From assembly GCA_050331395.1 (NCBI GenBank), contig JBHJGX010000076.1:1-64000 (forward strand): a stretch of 64,000 bases of DNA, read 5' to 3'. Shown one piece after another: positions 16,208 through 25,048 of the stretch. The translations under genes and the position numbers were made by a program. Under the pieces are notes generated by a model. It was not told where the DNA came from. It ran no database searches and saw only the letters and a program-made list of their open reading frames with translations. Every line of letters starts with the position of its first letter. Positions within the stretch are counted from its first letter, which is position 1. Origin of the DNA: Thermohalobaculum sp050331395. Lineage in GTDB: Bacteria > Pseudomonadota > Alphaproteobacteria > Rhodobacterales > Rhodobacteraceae.

Positions 16208-17554
16208 CTAGGGTCCGGAGATCCCATCGGTTGGCAGAGAAATCGTCGCCAAAAGCCCCGGCGCAGCGTCGGAGAGCGTGAGCCGCCCCCCATGCATGCG
16301 GGCGACCGCCCGGACGAGCGCGAGACCGAGGCCCCCCGCACGCGCCTCACGGCCGGCGCGGGCGCGCACCGGCTCGGGCAGGCCGGGCCCCGCATCCGCA
16401 ACCGAGAGGCCAAGGCCAGCGGGGCCGATCTCGCAGAAGAGCGCCACCTCTGTCCCTTCGGGCGCGACGCGAAGCGCGTTGTCGAGCAGGTTGGAGAGGG
16501 CGAGCGTCAGCAAGTCGCGATGGCCGTCGAGCCGGAGCCCCGGCGGCACCGCGGCGCAAGCGAGCCGAACGCCGCGTTCCTCGGCCAGCGGCTCGTAGAG
16601 CTCGGCCACGTCCTCGAAAAGTGCGGCCAGATCGATCGGAGCCCGCTCACGTTCGATGCCGGCTTCGGCCCGGGCGATCTCGAGTTGAACCGCGAGGATC
16701 CGTTCGATGCGGTCGGCCTCGGCGAGGGCGCGGGCAGCGGCGGGATCGTCGGCGGCGAGCGGGGTCAAATGCAGCCGAAGCCGGGTCAGCGGCGTGCGCA
16801 GATCGTGGGCCATGCTCTCAGAGGCGAAGCGCAGGTCGCCGAGCCGGGTGTCGAGCCGGGCCAGCATGGCGTTCATCAGCGCGCCGAGGCGGTCGAAGGG
16901 ATCGCCCGAGTCGTCGACGGGGATCCGCTGGCTCAGATCGCCCGAAAGCGTCCGCCGGGTCGCCGCCATGATCCCGTCCATGCGCCCGAGCAGGATCCGC
17001 GACGTCGCCCAACCGGCGAGCCCCGCGCCGAGCGCCGCCACGCCGACGCCGAAGAGCATCGCGAGGCCGAGCGCATCGCGGGTCCGGGCCTCGGCCGTCC
17101 CGGCCCGGGCGAGCAAGAGCCGCGCACCGTCCGGCAGCCCGACCGCGGCGGCCTCGATCCAGGGCCGCCCGGATCCGTCCGGTCTCAGCCGTGAGAGCCG
17201 CGCCTCGGCCGGGCTCCGCGCCGGGTCGATATCTTGAGGCCAGGCGGTCAGGCTGCCCGACCGCCGCGTGCCGTCCGCATCGAGGAGCAGATGAACGCCG
17301 TCGGTCCGCTCGGAGAGCGCTGCCGCGACGGGGCCGAGGCCGGCCGCACCATGGAGCGCGGTCAGACCCGCGAGCTCGCGCCGAAGGCCGGCCGCGACTT
17401 CGGCCTCGACCAGATCGGCCGCGGTTTCCGCGATCAGAATGAAGACCGCCGCCGCCGACAGGAAGGTGACCGCCCAATGGAGGAGCCCGAGCCGGGCCGC
17501 GATCGGCAGGCGCAGGCGCCTGGGCGTGCCCCAATCCCGCGCACGGTCGGTCAC
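16208..17554 (-). CDS. two-component sensor histidine kinase
   Basis: This 448-residue membrane kinase has a first transmembrane segment near residues 23-47, a periplasmic sensor of about 115 residues, a second segment near 162-185, a HAMP region, and a HisKA domain with the phospho-acceptor His250 in SMAHDLRTPLTR. The ATPase domain has the N-box (NLLDNALR) and G-boxes (DAGPGLPE, GGLGLALV). The GTG start overlaps the regulator stop as GTGA, so the two are co-translated. The sensor domain gives no clear ligand clue; the divergent metal-type cluster suggests a metal signal. Confidence 0.92.
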   Translation of the reverse strand: MTDRARDWGTPRRLRLPIAARLGLLHWAVTFLSAAAVFILIAETAADLVEAEVAAGLRRELAGLTALHGAAGLGPVAAALSERTDGVHLLLDADGTRRSGSLTAWPQDIDPARSPAEARLSRLRPDGSGRPWIEAAAVGLPDGARLLLARAGTAEARTRDALGLAMLFGVGVAALGAGLAGWATSRILLGRMDGIMAATRRTLSGDLSQRIPVDDSGDPFDRLGALMNAMLARLDTRLGDLRFASESMAHDLRTPLTRLRLHLTPLAADDPAAARALAEADRIERILAVQLEIARAEAGIERERAPIDLAALFEDVAELYEPLAEERGVRLACAAVPPGLRLDGHRDLLTLALSNLLDNALRVAPEGTEVALFCEIGPAGLGLSVADAGPGLPEPVRARAGREARAGGLGLALVRAVARMHGGRLTLSDAAPGLLATISLPTDGISGP

Positions 17555-18237
17555 GGCCGAAGCCGATCCGAGAGCATATAGCCGATCCCCCGCAGCGTGT
17601 GGATCAGCGGCCGGTCCGAGGCGCCGTCGAGTTTGCGCCGCAGCCGGCTCACATGCACCTCGATCACGTTGGTGTCCGGCAGCGCGGTCAGGTTCCAGAC
17701 GCCCTCCAGCAACATCGCCCGGGTCACCACCTGGTCGCGCCGTTCGAGCAGAAAGCGCAGCATCTGGAGTTCCCGGCGCTTCAGATCGAGCAGCCGCTCG
17801 CCCCGCATGGCCACGCCCGCCTCGAGATCGAGGGAGAGATCGGCACAGACGAGCCGCGCCCCCGCCTCGCCGGGCGGCGCCCGCCGGATGAGGGCCTCAA
17901 TGCGAGCGACGAGCTCGGCCATCTCGAAAGGTTTCGCCAGATAGTCGTCGGCCCCAGCCCGCAGGCCCGCCACCCGCTCGCCGGTCGTGCCGAGCGCGCT
18001 CAGCACCAGGATCGGCCGGGGGTCCCGAACCTCGCGGAGCGCGCGGAGAATGCCGAGCCCGTCGAGATCGGGCAGCATCCGGTCGACCACCACCACCGAA
18101 TGGCGGCCCTCGGCCGCGAGGGCGAGCGCCGTGCGCCCGTCACCCGCGTGGTCGACGGCATGCCCGGCCGCCGCGAGCCCGGTGCGGATTTGCGCGGCGA
18201 TTTCCGGGTCGTCTTCGATGAGCAGGATCCGCGGCAT
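17551..18237 (-). CDS. OmpR/PhoB-family response regulator
   Basis: This 228-residue protein has an N-terminal receiver domain with acidic pocket Asp9/Asp10, phospho-acceptor Asp52 (VVVVDRMLPD) and Lys102 (YLAKPFEM). The C-terminal winged-helix DNA-binding domain contains NVIEVHVSRLRRKLDG and the closing IHTLRGIGYML. It is cotranscribed with the sensor kinase behind it. Its start faces the start of the 18.5-23.8 kb cluster across a 253-base intergenic region, so that cluster is a natural target. Confidence 0.93.
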   Translation of the reverse strand: MPRILLIEDDPEIAAQIRTGLAAAGHAVDHAGDGRTALALAAEGRHSVVVVDRMLPDLDGLGILRALREVRDPRPILVLSALGTTGERVAGLRAGADDYLAKPFEMAELVARIEALIRRAPPGEAGARLVCADLSLDLEAGVAMRGERLLDLKRRELQMLRFLLERRDQVVTRAMLLEGVWNLTALPDTNVIEVHVSRLRRKLDGASDRPLIHTLRGIGYMLSDRLRP

Positions 18238-18490
18238 CGGGGCTGTCCTCCTCTCGGGGCGTCCGACGAATCGAACTGCCTCCCCGCTTAGGCTTGCGAC
18301 AGTCGGACGACGGCTGCAAGCTTTGGGTCACGGTGATGTAATACTCAGTTCATGTCGGAAATACTTTTGTCGTATGAGGCGAAAAATCTCCGTGATCTTC
18401 GGGTTTCGCTTGCGGCATCTGGGCTGTCGGGCGGATAACTTGGCGCACGCAGCGCGACCACCCCTGCAACAGACCCTGAGGAGACACGCC
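18238..18490. promoter_or_regulatory. divergent promoter region between regulator and metal cluster
   Basis: This 253-base intergenic region separates the regulator (minus) from the first DUF4198 gene (plus). Its middle (about 18330-18400) is clearly AT-richer than its flanks, as expected for promoters. I could not define -35/-10 pairs or a convincing repeated regulator box by eye. Confidence 0.45.
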
Positions 18491-19255
18491 ATGACGCGGT
18501 TCCCACTCGCCGCCGCAGCGATCCTAGCCGCCGGCGCCGCCGAGGCCCACTACGGCATGATCATCCCGTCGGATCAGATGGTGATGGCCGAGGAGGCGCG
18601 CAGCCTCGATCTCGCGCTCTCGTTCGGCCACCCCTTCGACCCGTCCGGAATGGAACTCGTCCGCCCCGTCGCCTTTTCGGTGACCGCGGGCGGAGAGACC
18701 ACCGATCTCCTCGATACGCTGTCCAAGACCGAGTTCCACGGCGCGACGGCCTGGGAGACGTCATTCGAGATCGAGCGCCCCGGGACCTATGTGTTCGCCA
18801 TGGAGCCCCAGCCCTACTGGGAGCCGGCCGAGGACGCCTTCATCGTCCACTTCACCAAGACCTACGTGACCGCCTTCGGCGATGACGAGGGTTGGGACAG
18901 CGAGCTCGGCCTTAAGACCGAGATCGTCCCCATGTCGAAGCCTTTCGCGCTTTGGGCGGGCAATGTCTTTCAGGGCATCGTCAAACTCGACGGCGAGGCG
19001 GTGCCCTTCGCCGAGGTCGAGGTCGAATATTATAACGAAGACGGCTCCGCCGTCGCGCCGACCGAGTTGATGGTCACCCAGACGATCAAGGCCGACGAGA
19101 ATGGCATCTTCACCTATGCCGCGCCCAATCCGGGCTGGTGGGGCTTTGCCGCGCTCAACACGGCCGACGAGACCATGGACCACGAGGGCGAGGCGAAAGC
19201 GGTCGAGCTTGGCGCGGTCATCTGGGTCCGGTTCGAACCCTGGCGGACGCAATGA
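18491..19255 (+). CDS. DUF4198/NikM-like periplasmic protein 1
   Basis: This 254-residue exported protein has a signal peptide ending AAEA just before HYGMIIPSD, so the predicted mature N-terminus is a histidine. The fold looks like the all-beta DUF4198 (COG5266) family often linked to nickel/cobalt or other metal uptake: FHGATAWETSFEIERPGTY, then KPFALWAGNVFQGIVKLDG with the Ig-like PFAEVEVEYYNEDG. ATG at 18491 opens the cluster; the gene end overlaps the next start as ATGA. The bound metal cannot be read from sequence. Confidence 0.82.
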   Translation: MTRFPLAAAAILAAGAAEAHYGMIIPSDQMVMAEEARSLDLALSFGHPFDPSGMELVRPVAFSVTAGGETTDLLDTLSKTEFHGATAWETSFEIERPGTYVFAMEPQPYWEPAEDAFIVHFTKTYVTAFGDDEGWDSELGLKTEIVPMSKPFALWAGNVFQGIVKLDGEAVPFAEVEVEYYNEDGSAVAPTELMVTQTIKADENGIFTYAAPNPGWWGFAALNTADETMDHEGEAKAVELGAVIWVRFEPWRTQ

Positions 19256-19593
19256 TCCGCGCCGCCTGCCTGGCCGCAGCGGTCGCGCTCCTTGTCGCCC
19301 CGCCCGCGCTCGCCCACCGTCTCTTGGTCTTCGCGTTTGTCGAGAGCGGAACGGTGGTCGTCGAGAGCAAATTCTCGAACGGTCGCATCCCTGCGGAGGG
19401 CACGGTGATCGTCTTCGACGGAACCGATGCCGAGCTCAGCCGGCATCCACTTGGCGCCGATGGCACCCTGCGCTTTCCCCTCGACGAGCGCGGCCGCGAA
19501 ACCGGCCTCAAGATCGAGGTGAGCACGGGTCGTTCGCATAGCGACTACTGGATCCTGACGCCTGAAGACATCGCGGGCGCGGACGCGAACTGA
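19252..19593 (+). CDS. small exported Ig-like protein of the metal cluster
   Basis: This 113-residue protein has a signal peptide ending PPALA before HRLLVFAFVESG, again predicting a mature N-terminal histidine. The rest looks like a single beta-sandwich domain (GTVVVESKFSNGRIPAEG). It resembles the small companion found next to DUF4198/NikM-type genes. It starts within the stop of the preceding gene (ATGA). A role as accessory subunit or chaperone for a periplasmic metal is inference. Confidence 0.72.
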   Translation: MIRAACLAAAVALLVAPPALAHRLLVFAFVESGTVVVESKFSNGRIPAEGTVIVFDGTDAELSRHPLGADGTLRFPLDERGRETGLKIEVSTGRSHSDYWILTPEDIAGADAN

Positions 19594-19644
19594 CCCGCCC
19601 TGCCCTACCACGCACCCCTGCAAAGCGCATCCTGGGAGATCCCG

Positions 19645-20412
19645 ATGACCCGTCCTTTGACCGCCACGGCCTTGGCCCTCGCCCTCGCCGCCGCCGCCCC
19701 CGCCGCGGCCCATGAATTCGTCGTCTTGCCTGCCGAGACGCGGGCGACCGCCGGCGAGGCGATCGGCTTCGAAGTCCATTCGACCCATGTCTTCTTCGCG
19801 CCCGAAGAAATGGAGCGGCCCGAAAGCGTCTCGGTCGAGCTCGTCTCGGCCAGCGGACCTCAGCCGGTCGAGATCGCCGCCGGAGCGGACGGGCTGATGC
19901 TCACCGGCGAGGTCGAGACCGGCGCGGAGACCGTCTGGCTCGCCGCCCACCGGCTCGGCCAGATCTGGTCGAAAACCCCGAACGGCTGGGTCGAAGCCGG
20001 CCGCGACGAGGCCACCGACGCCGAATTCACGAACAAATACGAGAAATTCGCCAAGGTCCTCATCAATGCGGGCGATGCGGCGGTCGCGACGGCCCCGATC
20101 GGCCAACTGCTCGAGATCGTGCCGCTCAGCGACCCGTCCGAGCTCGCCCCCGGCGACGTGCTCGAGGTGCGGGTGCTCCATGACGGTCAGCCTGTGGACG
20201 CGACGGTGACGGCGACCTTCGGCGGGTTCAGCGACCTACCCAACACTTATGCCTATCTGACCGAGACCCGCGAGGTGGACGGCACCCCGCAGGCCGACAT
20301 CAAGACCTGGTCGCCGGGGCTCTGGGTCGTGCGGGCCGAACTGCAAACCGCGGATACGCCCGGAATTGACGCCCATGTGCTGCGGAGCATCTTGCAGTTT
20401 GAGGTGAACTGA
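19645..20412 (+). CDS. DUF4198/NikM-like periplasmic protein 2
   Basis: This 255-residue exported protein is a second DUF4198-type member. The signal peptide is Ala-rich and ends AAAA before HEFVVLPAETRA, so the predicted mature start is again His. Typical family stretches are FEVHSTHVFFAPEEM and GDVLEVRVLHDGQPVDATVT, the latter the C-terminal Ig-like part. It differs enough from the first copy to be an old duplication or separate acquisition. An ATG preceded by GGGAG lies 51 bases after the previous stop. Confidence 0.82.
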   Translation: MTRPLTATALALALAAAAPAAAHEFVVLPAETRATAGEAIGFEVHSTHVFFAPEEMERPESVSVELVSASGPQPVEIAAGADGLMLTGEVETGAETVWLAAHRLGQIWSKTPNGWVEAGRDEATDAEFTNKYEKFAKVLINAGDAAVATAPIGQLLEIVPLSDPSELAPGDVLEVRVLHDGQPVDATVTATFGGFSDLPNTYAYLTETREVDGTPQADIKTWSPGLWVVRAELQTADTPGIDAHVLRSILQFEVN

Positions 20413-20484
20413 GGCGTGTTTAGGGGCCGTTCGAACTCGGTCGCCCGACAGGGCACCGGGCGGCCCACGACCGACGAGGACTGC

Positions 20485-21084
20485 GTGCACGACGATCGCT
20501 CCGCACGGCCCGTCGCCAAAGGGCGGGCCGCTTGGCTTCGCCCAGCAATCGGGCTCTCGGCCGTCATCGCGGTCGCGGGCCTGGCCGGATACGGTCTCGT
20601 GCAACCGGATGGGCACGCGCATCTGGCCGACGCGGTCGATCCTGCCGGACCGCTGCCCGCGCAAGCCGACGCGGTCGCAGAACGCGTGCTCGGTCAGATC
20701 TACGCAGCCTTCGGCGAGCGCGAGGAAGGCGCGATCTACGACGCGCTTGCGCGGGTGGCAGAGGGCGCCGTGCTAGACGAGCTTTATCTCGAAAAGCGTG
20801 CGGCGCTCGTTGGCGACGCGACCGGAGCGACTGGCCAGACGGTGCACGGGCTCGACCTACTCGAGGCGGTCGGCCGTCCGGATGGCGAGGTCTATCGTCT
20901 CGACGCGCGCTGGCAGGTGATCGGTGCGGTTGCGCACGGGGATCACACCCATATCCGCGGCAATATCTACGCCGCCCGGCTCGAGCTTGGCGCGCGCGTG
21001 GGTGGCTGGCGGCTGACGGGCTTCGAGCTTCGCGAGATGCGCCGGGCGGACGAGGCGGCACCGGATCGGGAGCCGGACGGATGA
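20485..21084 (+). CDS. single-span membrane protein with His-rich periplasmic domain
   Basis: I do not recognise a named family. A basic N-terminus and one transmembrane helix (near residues 20-38) are followed by a periplasmic domain of about 160 residues. It contains two His clusters, DGHAHLAD right after the helix and VAHGDHTHIRGNIY in the C-terminal half, which suggest metal binding. GTG at 20485 with GAGGA upstream is used; an in-frame GTG at 20416 would add 23 unlikely residues. The end overlaps the ATPase gene (ATGA), tying it to the ABC pair. Confidence 0.7.
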   Translation: MHDDRSARPVAKGRAAWLRPAIGLSAVIAVAGLAGYGLVQPDGHAHLADAVDPAGPLPAQADAVAERVLGQIYAAFGEREEGAIYDALARVAEGAVLDELYLEKRAALVGDATGATGQTVHGLDLLEAVGRPDGEVYRLDARWQVIGAVAHGDHTHIRGNIYAARLELGARVGGWRLTGFELREMRRADEAAPDREPDG

Positions 21085-21770
21085 CCGGCGCGCCGGTGCC
21101 GCGCGCGGTCGATCTCGAGCACGTCGCCTTCGCCTATCGCCGGGGCGGTTTCGGCCTCGAAATCCCGACCTTTCGTCTCGAGCGCGGCGAATGTGTCGCC
21201 GTTGTCGGGCCGAGCGGCAGCGGCAAGACCACGCTCCTCGGGCTCATTGCCGGGCTGCTGCGCCCGAGCGCCGGGCTTGTTCGGGTCTCCGGTACGCCGG
21301 TCTCCGCACTCTCGGAGGCCGAAAGGCGGGCCTTCCGGATCTCACGCATCGGGTTCGTGTTCCAGGATTTCGAGTTGATCGGGTATCTGAGCGCCCGGGA
21401 CAACATCCTCTATCCTTATCTGATCGCCCCTCGGCTCGGCCTCGATGCGGGGGTCCGCGCCCGCGCCGAACGGCTGGCCGAAGCCGCGGGCATCGCGCCC
21501 GCGCTCGGGCGCCGCCCCCGCGCGCTCAGCCAGGGCGAGCAACAGCGGGTCGGCGTCTGCCGCGCGCTTGTCACCGGCCCCGATCTCGTGCTTGCCGATG
21601 AGCCGACGGGCAATCTCGACCCAGAGACCAAACTCCGCGTGCTCGATCTTCTCCTCCGCGAGACCCGGGCCGCCGGGGCAAGCCTCCTCGCGGTCACCCA
21701 CGACCACGCACTCTTGCCGCGGTTCGACCGGGTGGTGGATTTCGCCGCCTTCCGAAAGGCCGCCGCATGA
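21081..21770 (+). CDS. MacB/LolD-type ABC transporter ATP-binding protein
   Basis: This 229-residue ATPase has Walker A (GPSGSGKTT), Q-loop (FVFQDFELI), signature motif LSQGEQQR, Walker B (LVLADEPTGNLDP) and the switch histidine (AVTHDH). The DEPTGNLD form and length mark the MacB/LolD/FtsE group, which works with FtsX-fold permeases to move or present periplasmic substrates rather than import them. It is coupled to the gene before it and to the permease after it by 4-base overlaps. Confidence 0.92.
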   Translation: MTGAPVPRAVDLEHVAFAYRRGGFGLEIPTFRLERGECVAVVGPSGSGKTTLLGLIAGLLRPSAGLVRVSGTPVSALSEAERRAFRISRIGFVFQDFELIGYLSARDNILYPYLIAPRLGLDAGVRARAERLAEAAGIAPALGRRPRALSQGEQQRVGVCRALVTGPDLVLADEPTGNLDPETKLRVLDLLLRETRAAGASLLAVTHDHALLPRFDRVVDFAAFRKAAA

Positions 21771-22918
21771 CCGGCGCGCTCCGCCTCGCGCTGGCCTATA
21801 TCGCTGCGCATTGGGCGAAAAGCGCGGTCCTCACCCTCGCGGTCGCCGTGATCCTCGCCGTGCCGCTCTCGGTCGCGGCGCTGCTTTCGGCGGCCGAACG
21901 CCAGCTGACCGCCCGGGCCGAGGCGACGCCGCTGATGATCGGCGCCCGCGGCAGCCGGCTCGATCTGGTGATGAGCGGACTTTACTTCGCCGAGGATCTG
22001 CCAGAGCCGGTCACCATGGCCGCCGTCGACCGGATCTGGGAGAGCGGTCTCGCCGCGGCGGTGCCCCTCCATCTGGGGTTCCGGGCCGAGGGGGCGCCCA
22101 TCGTCGGCACCACGCTCGACTATCTCGACGCCCGGGCGCTCCGCTTGGCCGAGGGTCGTCCCTTCGCCTTGCTCGGAGAGGCGGTGATCGGCGCGGATCT
22201 CGCCCGGCGCCGCGGCCTCGCGCCGGGGGACGCGCTCGTCTCCTCGCCCGACACGCTTTTCGACCTCGCCGGCGCCTATCCGCTCAAGATGACCGTCGCT
22301 GGCGTCCTCGAAGCGACAGGCACGGCCGATGACCGCGCCGTCTTCGTCGACATCAAGACCGCCTGGGTGATCGCGGGGATCGGCCACGGGCATGGCGACA
22401 TCGCCGCCGAGGCCGACCCGGCCACCGCCTCCGCTGTGGTCGAATACCGCGAGATCACGCCCGAGACCATCGACAGCTTTCACTTTCACGGCGATCCGGC
22501 CGGCTATCCGGTGACGGCGATCCTTGCGCTGCCCCATGACGCACGCTCGGGCACGATCCTGCGCGGGCGGTATCTCGAGGCGGACCGGAGCGCGCAGATC
22601 GTCGTGCCGCGGGACGTCATCGGCGCGCTCCTCGCGCGGCTCGTGGCGATCAAGGGGGTAATCGACGCCGTCGTCGCAGCCGTCGGCGGGGCGGCGCTCG
22701 TCGCGGTCGGGCTCGCGGGGTACCTGTCGCTCGAACTCCGACGCGGCGAGATGGCGACAGCCTATAAGATCGGGGCGAGCCGCTGGTTGATCGCGCGGCT
22801 CGTGGCCGTCGAAACAGCGGTCCTGTTGGCCGCGGCCGGGGCGCTGGCCTGGGCCGCCGTCGCAGGCGTTCGCGTTTGGGCAACCGAGGCGGTCGCCTGG
22901 CTCGCGGCCGCAAGCTGA
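21767..22918 (+). CDS. FtsX/MacB-fold ABC transporter permease
   Basis: This 383-residue permease has one N-terminal helix (residues 14-40), a large periplasmic domain of about 220 residues, then three C-terminal helices: the MacB/FtsX layout. The periplasmic domain carries His-rich segments (GIGHGHGDIA, DSFHFHGDPAG), unusual for lipid- or peptide-handling members and consistent with metal contact. The set of one His-rich accessory protein, one ATPase and one permease recalls the zinc-regulated zrgABC genes of Vibrio; that comparison is inference. No predicted MacA or LolE partner is present. Confidence 0.85.
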   Translation: MTGALRLALAYIAAHWAKSAVLTLAVAVILAVPLSVAALLSAAERQLTARAEATPLMIGARGSRLDLVMSGLYFAEDLPEPVTMAAVDRIWESGLAAAVPLHLGFRAEGAPIVGTTLDYLDARALRLAEGRPFALLGEAVIGADLARRRGLAPGDALVSSPDTLFDLAGAYPLKMTVAGVLEATGTADDRAVFVDIKTAWVIAGIGHGHGDIAAEADPATASAVVEYREITPETIDSFHFHGDPAGYPVTAILALPHDARSGTILRGRYLEADRSAQIVVPRDVIGALLARLVAIKGVIDAVVAAVGGAALVAVGLAGYLSLELRRGEMATAYKIGASRWLIARLVAVETAVLLAAAGALAWAAVAGVRVWATEAVAWLAAAS

Positions 22919-22929
22919 GGAGAGGTGTG

Positions 22930-23823
22930 ATGTGGATCCATCGGATAATCGTCGGGGCGCTCGCCGCGGCCGTCGCGGCGGCCGGCGCAAGGGCCGAGCC
23001 CGAGGCGACTGTCTTTGCCGTCAACGCGCCGCTCGCGGCCTTTGCCGAGCGGCTGGGCGGGGACGCGGTCCGGGTCGTCTTTCCCGTGCCCGAGGGGCGG
23101 GATCCCCAATTCTGGCGGCCGACCATCGCGGAGATCTCCGCCGCACAGCGGGCGGATCTGATCCTTTTGAACGGGGCGGGCTTCGCTGTCTGGACCACCA
23201 AAGCGAGCCTGCCGCGCGCCCGAACGGTCGATACCTCACGCGGCTTCGCAGACCGGCTGATCGCGACAGAGACGATCACCCACAGCCACGGGCCCGAAGG
23301 CGAGCACGCCCATACCGGGACGGCCGCCTTCACCTGGCTCGATTTTGCCCAAGCCGCGATCCAAGCCGAAGCGGTGGCCGACGCCCTCGCCCGGCAACTG
23401 CCCGAGCAGGCGGGCGAGATCGAGGCCGCGCGGACCGCGCTTCTCGACGATCTCGACCGGCTCGACGCCCGCGCCCGGGAGATCGCAGCAGGGCTCGACG
23501 GGCGCGTTCTGATCGCAACGCATCCGCGCTATCAGTATTTCGCACGCGCCTACGGTCTCCGGATCGAGAGCCTGGAGTGGGAGGCGGGCGAGGCGCCGAG
23601 CGCCGCCGCCTGGGCCGAGTTCGATGCGCGCGTCGCCGAGACCGGGGCGGGTCTTTTGCTTTGGGAAACCGAGCCCGCACCCGAGGCCGCGGCGGCGCTC
23701 GCTGCCCGCGGGATGGTGGGTGCCGTCTTCGAGACCGGCGCGGGCCGGGGGTCTGAGGGTTTTGTCGCACGAATGGTGCGCAATCTCGACCGTCTAGCCG
23801 AGGCCGCGGCCGCCCTGCCCTGA
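22930..23823 (+). CDS. ZnuA/TroA-type metal-binding periplasmic protein
   Basis: This 297-residue exported protein resembles cluster A-I metal-binding proteins. It has a signal peptide ending ARAEP, a PLAAFAERLGGDAVRV start, the His-rich flexible loop THSHGPEGEHAHTG typical of ZnuA, and FTWLDFAQAAIQAEAVADAL. THPRYQYFARAYGL carries a further metal-ligand His. ATG at 22930 has AGGAGAGG upstream. No ZnuB/ZnuC-type permease or ATPase is next to it; the only transporter partners are the FtsX-fold pair just upstream, which is an odd pairing. Confidence 0.85.
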   Translation: MWIHRIIVGALAAAVAAAGARAEPEATVFAVNAPLAAFAERLGGDAVRVVFPVPEGRDPQFWRPTIAEISAAQRADLILLNGAGFAVWTTKASLPRARTVDTSRGFADRLIATETITHSHGPEGEHAHTGTAAFTWLDFAQAAIQAEAVADALARQLPEQAGEIEAARTALLDDLDRLDARAREIAAGLDGRVLIATHPRYQYFARAYGLRIESLEWEAGEAPSAAAWAEFDARVAETGAGLLLWETEPAPEAAAALAARGMVGAVFETGAGRGSEGFVARMVRNLDRLAEAAAALP

Positions 23824-23854
23824 CCGGCTCAGCGCGCGCGGATCGTCGCGCCTC

Positions 23855-23892
23855 GCGGAAGCGGTCGCGCCCGGCGGAAGCGGTCGCGCCCG
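23855..23892. repeat. two perfect 19-bp tandem repeats
   Basis: Two adjacent identical 19-bp units (GCGGAAGCGGTCGCGCCCG) lie in the 133-base space between the convergent ZnuA-like gene and modC. They could form part of a bidirectional termination region; no clear terminator is seen. Confidence 0.8.
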
Positions 23893-23956
23893 GCGAAACC
23901 GCCAACCCCTCGCGGCTCGCGCCCGCAAGGGACCTCGCCGTAGGCACGGTCCTGCG

Positions 23957-25048
23957 CTAGGGGCCCGGATCGCCCACGTCCTCGGGCGCGACGGCCACCG
24001 ATTTGACCACAGCGAAACAGACCACCCCCGGCGCGAGCGCCAACGCCTCGGCCGAACGTTTGGTCACGCGGGCGAGCAGCGGGCCGGCCTTTGTCCGCAG
24101 CGAGACGAGGGCCCCCGGACCCTCGCCCGGGCGCACGCGCTCGACGACGCCCGGCACCACATTGAGCGCAGACAGCCTCTCGGGACGGGTCCGGGCAAGG
24201 ATCACGTCGGTCGCCGGGATGCGGATCCGGATCCGCCGGCCGGGCGGCTGCGCCACCCGCGGCAAAAGGAGGGCAACCCCTCCCGCATCGAGTTCGGTCA
24301 GCCCGTCGCCATGGTGAACCCGCACCACCGCCTCGAACACGGCGCCGGCGGCCCGGACCCCCGCGGGCATCACGCTCGGATCCGCCAGCACCTCGGCGGC
24401 CGGGCCCTGACCGACCACCCGTCCCCGATCGATGGCGATCACGGTGGTGGCGAGGCGGGCGACCTCGGCGGCCGCATGGCTCACATAGAGGATCGGCACG
24501 GCGATCTCGTCGCGCAGGCGCTCGAAATAGGGGAGGATCTCGGCCTTTCGCGCCTCGTCGAGAGCGGCGAGCGGCTCGTCGGCAAGGAGCAATGCCGGGC
24601 TCGAGAGCAGCGCCCGGCCGAGGGCGACGCGGCTCCGTTCGCCGCCCGAAAGCGCGCCGGGCCGCCGATCGAGCAGCGGGCCGAGGCCCAGCATCTCGAC
24701 GATCCGGGCGATCTCGGCGGCGCCCGCCCGATCCCGGGCGAAGCGTCGGCCGTAGAGCAGGTTCTGCCGCACGCTCAGATGCGGAAAGAGCCGCGCGTCC
24801 TGGAACACATAGCCGACGCGCCGGCGATGGGCCGGCAGGGCGATCCTCCGCGCGGTGTCGAGGAGCACGTGCTCGCCGAGAGCGATCCGACCGGATGCGG
24901 GGCGCAGCAGGCCCGCGACCGCGTTTGCGATCGTCGTCTTGCCCGAGCCCGACCGGCCGAAGAGCACCGTCACCCCGGCCGGCGCGTCGAAGGCCGCATC
25001 GAGCTCGAACCCCCCGAGCCGGTGGCGGAGCGCGACCGAGAGCGTCAT
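23957..25048 (-). CDS. modC: molybdate ABC transporter ATP-binding protein
   Basis: This 363-residue ATPase has Walker A (FGRSGSGKTT), Q-loop (YVFQDARLFPHL), signature LSGGERSR and Walker B (ALLLADEPLAALD). The C-terminal extension of about 130 residues is the MOP/TOBE oxyanion-sensing domain of ModC. ATG at 25048 overlaps the modB stop (ATGA). It powers ModB and closes the modABC operon. Confidence 0.93.
   Translation of the reverse strand: MTLSVALRHRLGGFELDAAFDAPAGVTVLFGRSGSGKTTIANAVAGLLRPASGRIALGEHVLLDTARRIALPAHRRRVGYVFQDARLFPHLSVRQNLLYGRRFARDRAGAAEIARIVEMLGLGPLLDRRPGALSGGERSRVALGRALLSSPALLLADEPLAALDEARKAEILPYFERLRDEIAVPILYVSHAAAEVARLATTVIAIDRGRVVGQGPAAEVLADPSVMPAGVRAAGAVFEAVVRVHHGDGLTELDAGGVALLLPRVAQPPGRRIRIRIPATDVILARTRPERLSALNVVPGVVERVRPGEGPGALVSLRTKAGPLLARVTKRSAEALALAPGVVCFAVVKSVAVAPEDVGDPGP

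Noticed and set aside
20416..20484. Upstream GTG extension of the His-rich membrane protein
   Set aside because: The extra 23 residues lack hydrophobic or conserved character and the ribosome binding site at the later GTG is better; kept as an alternative.
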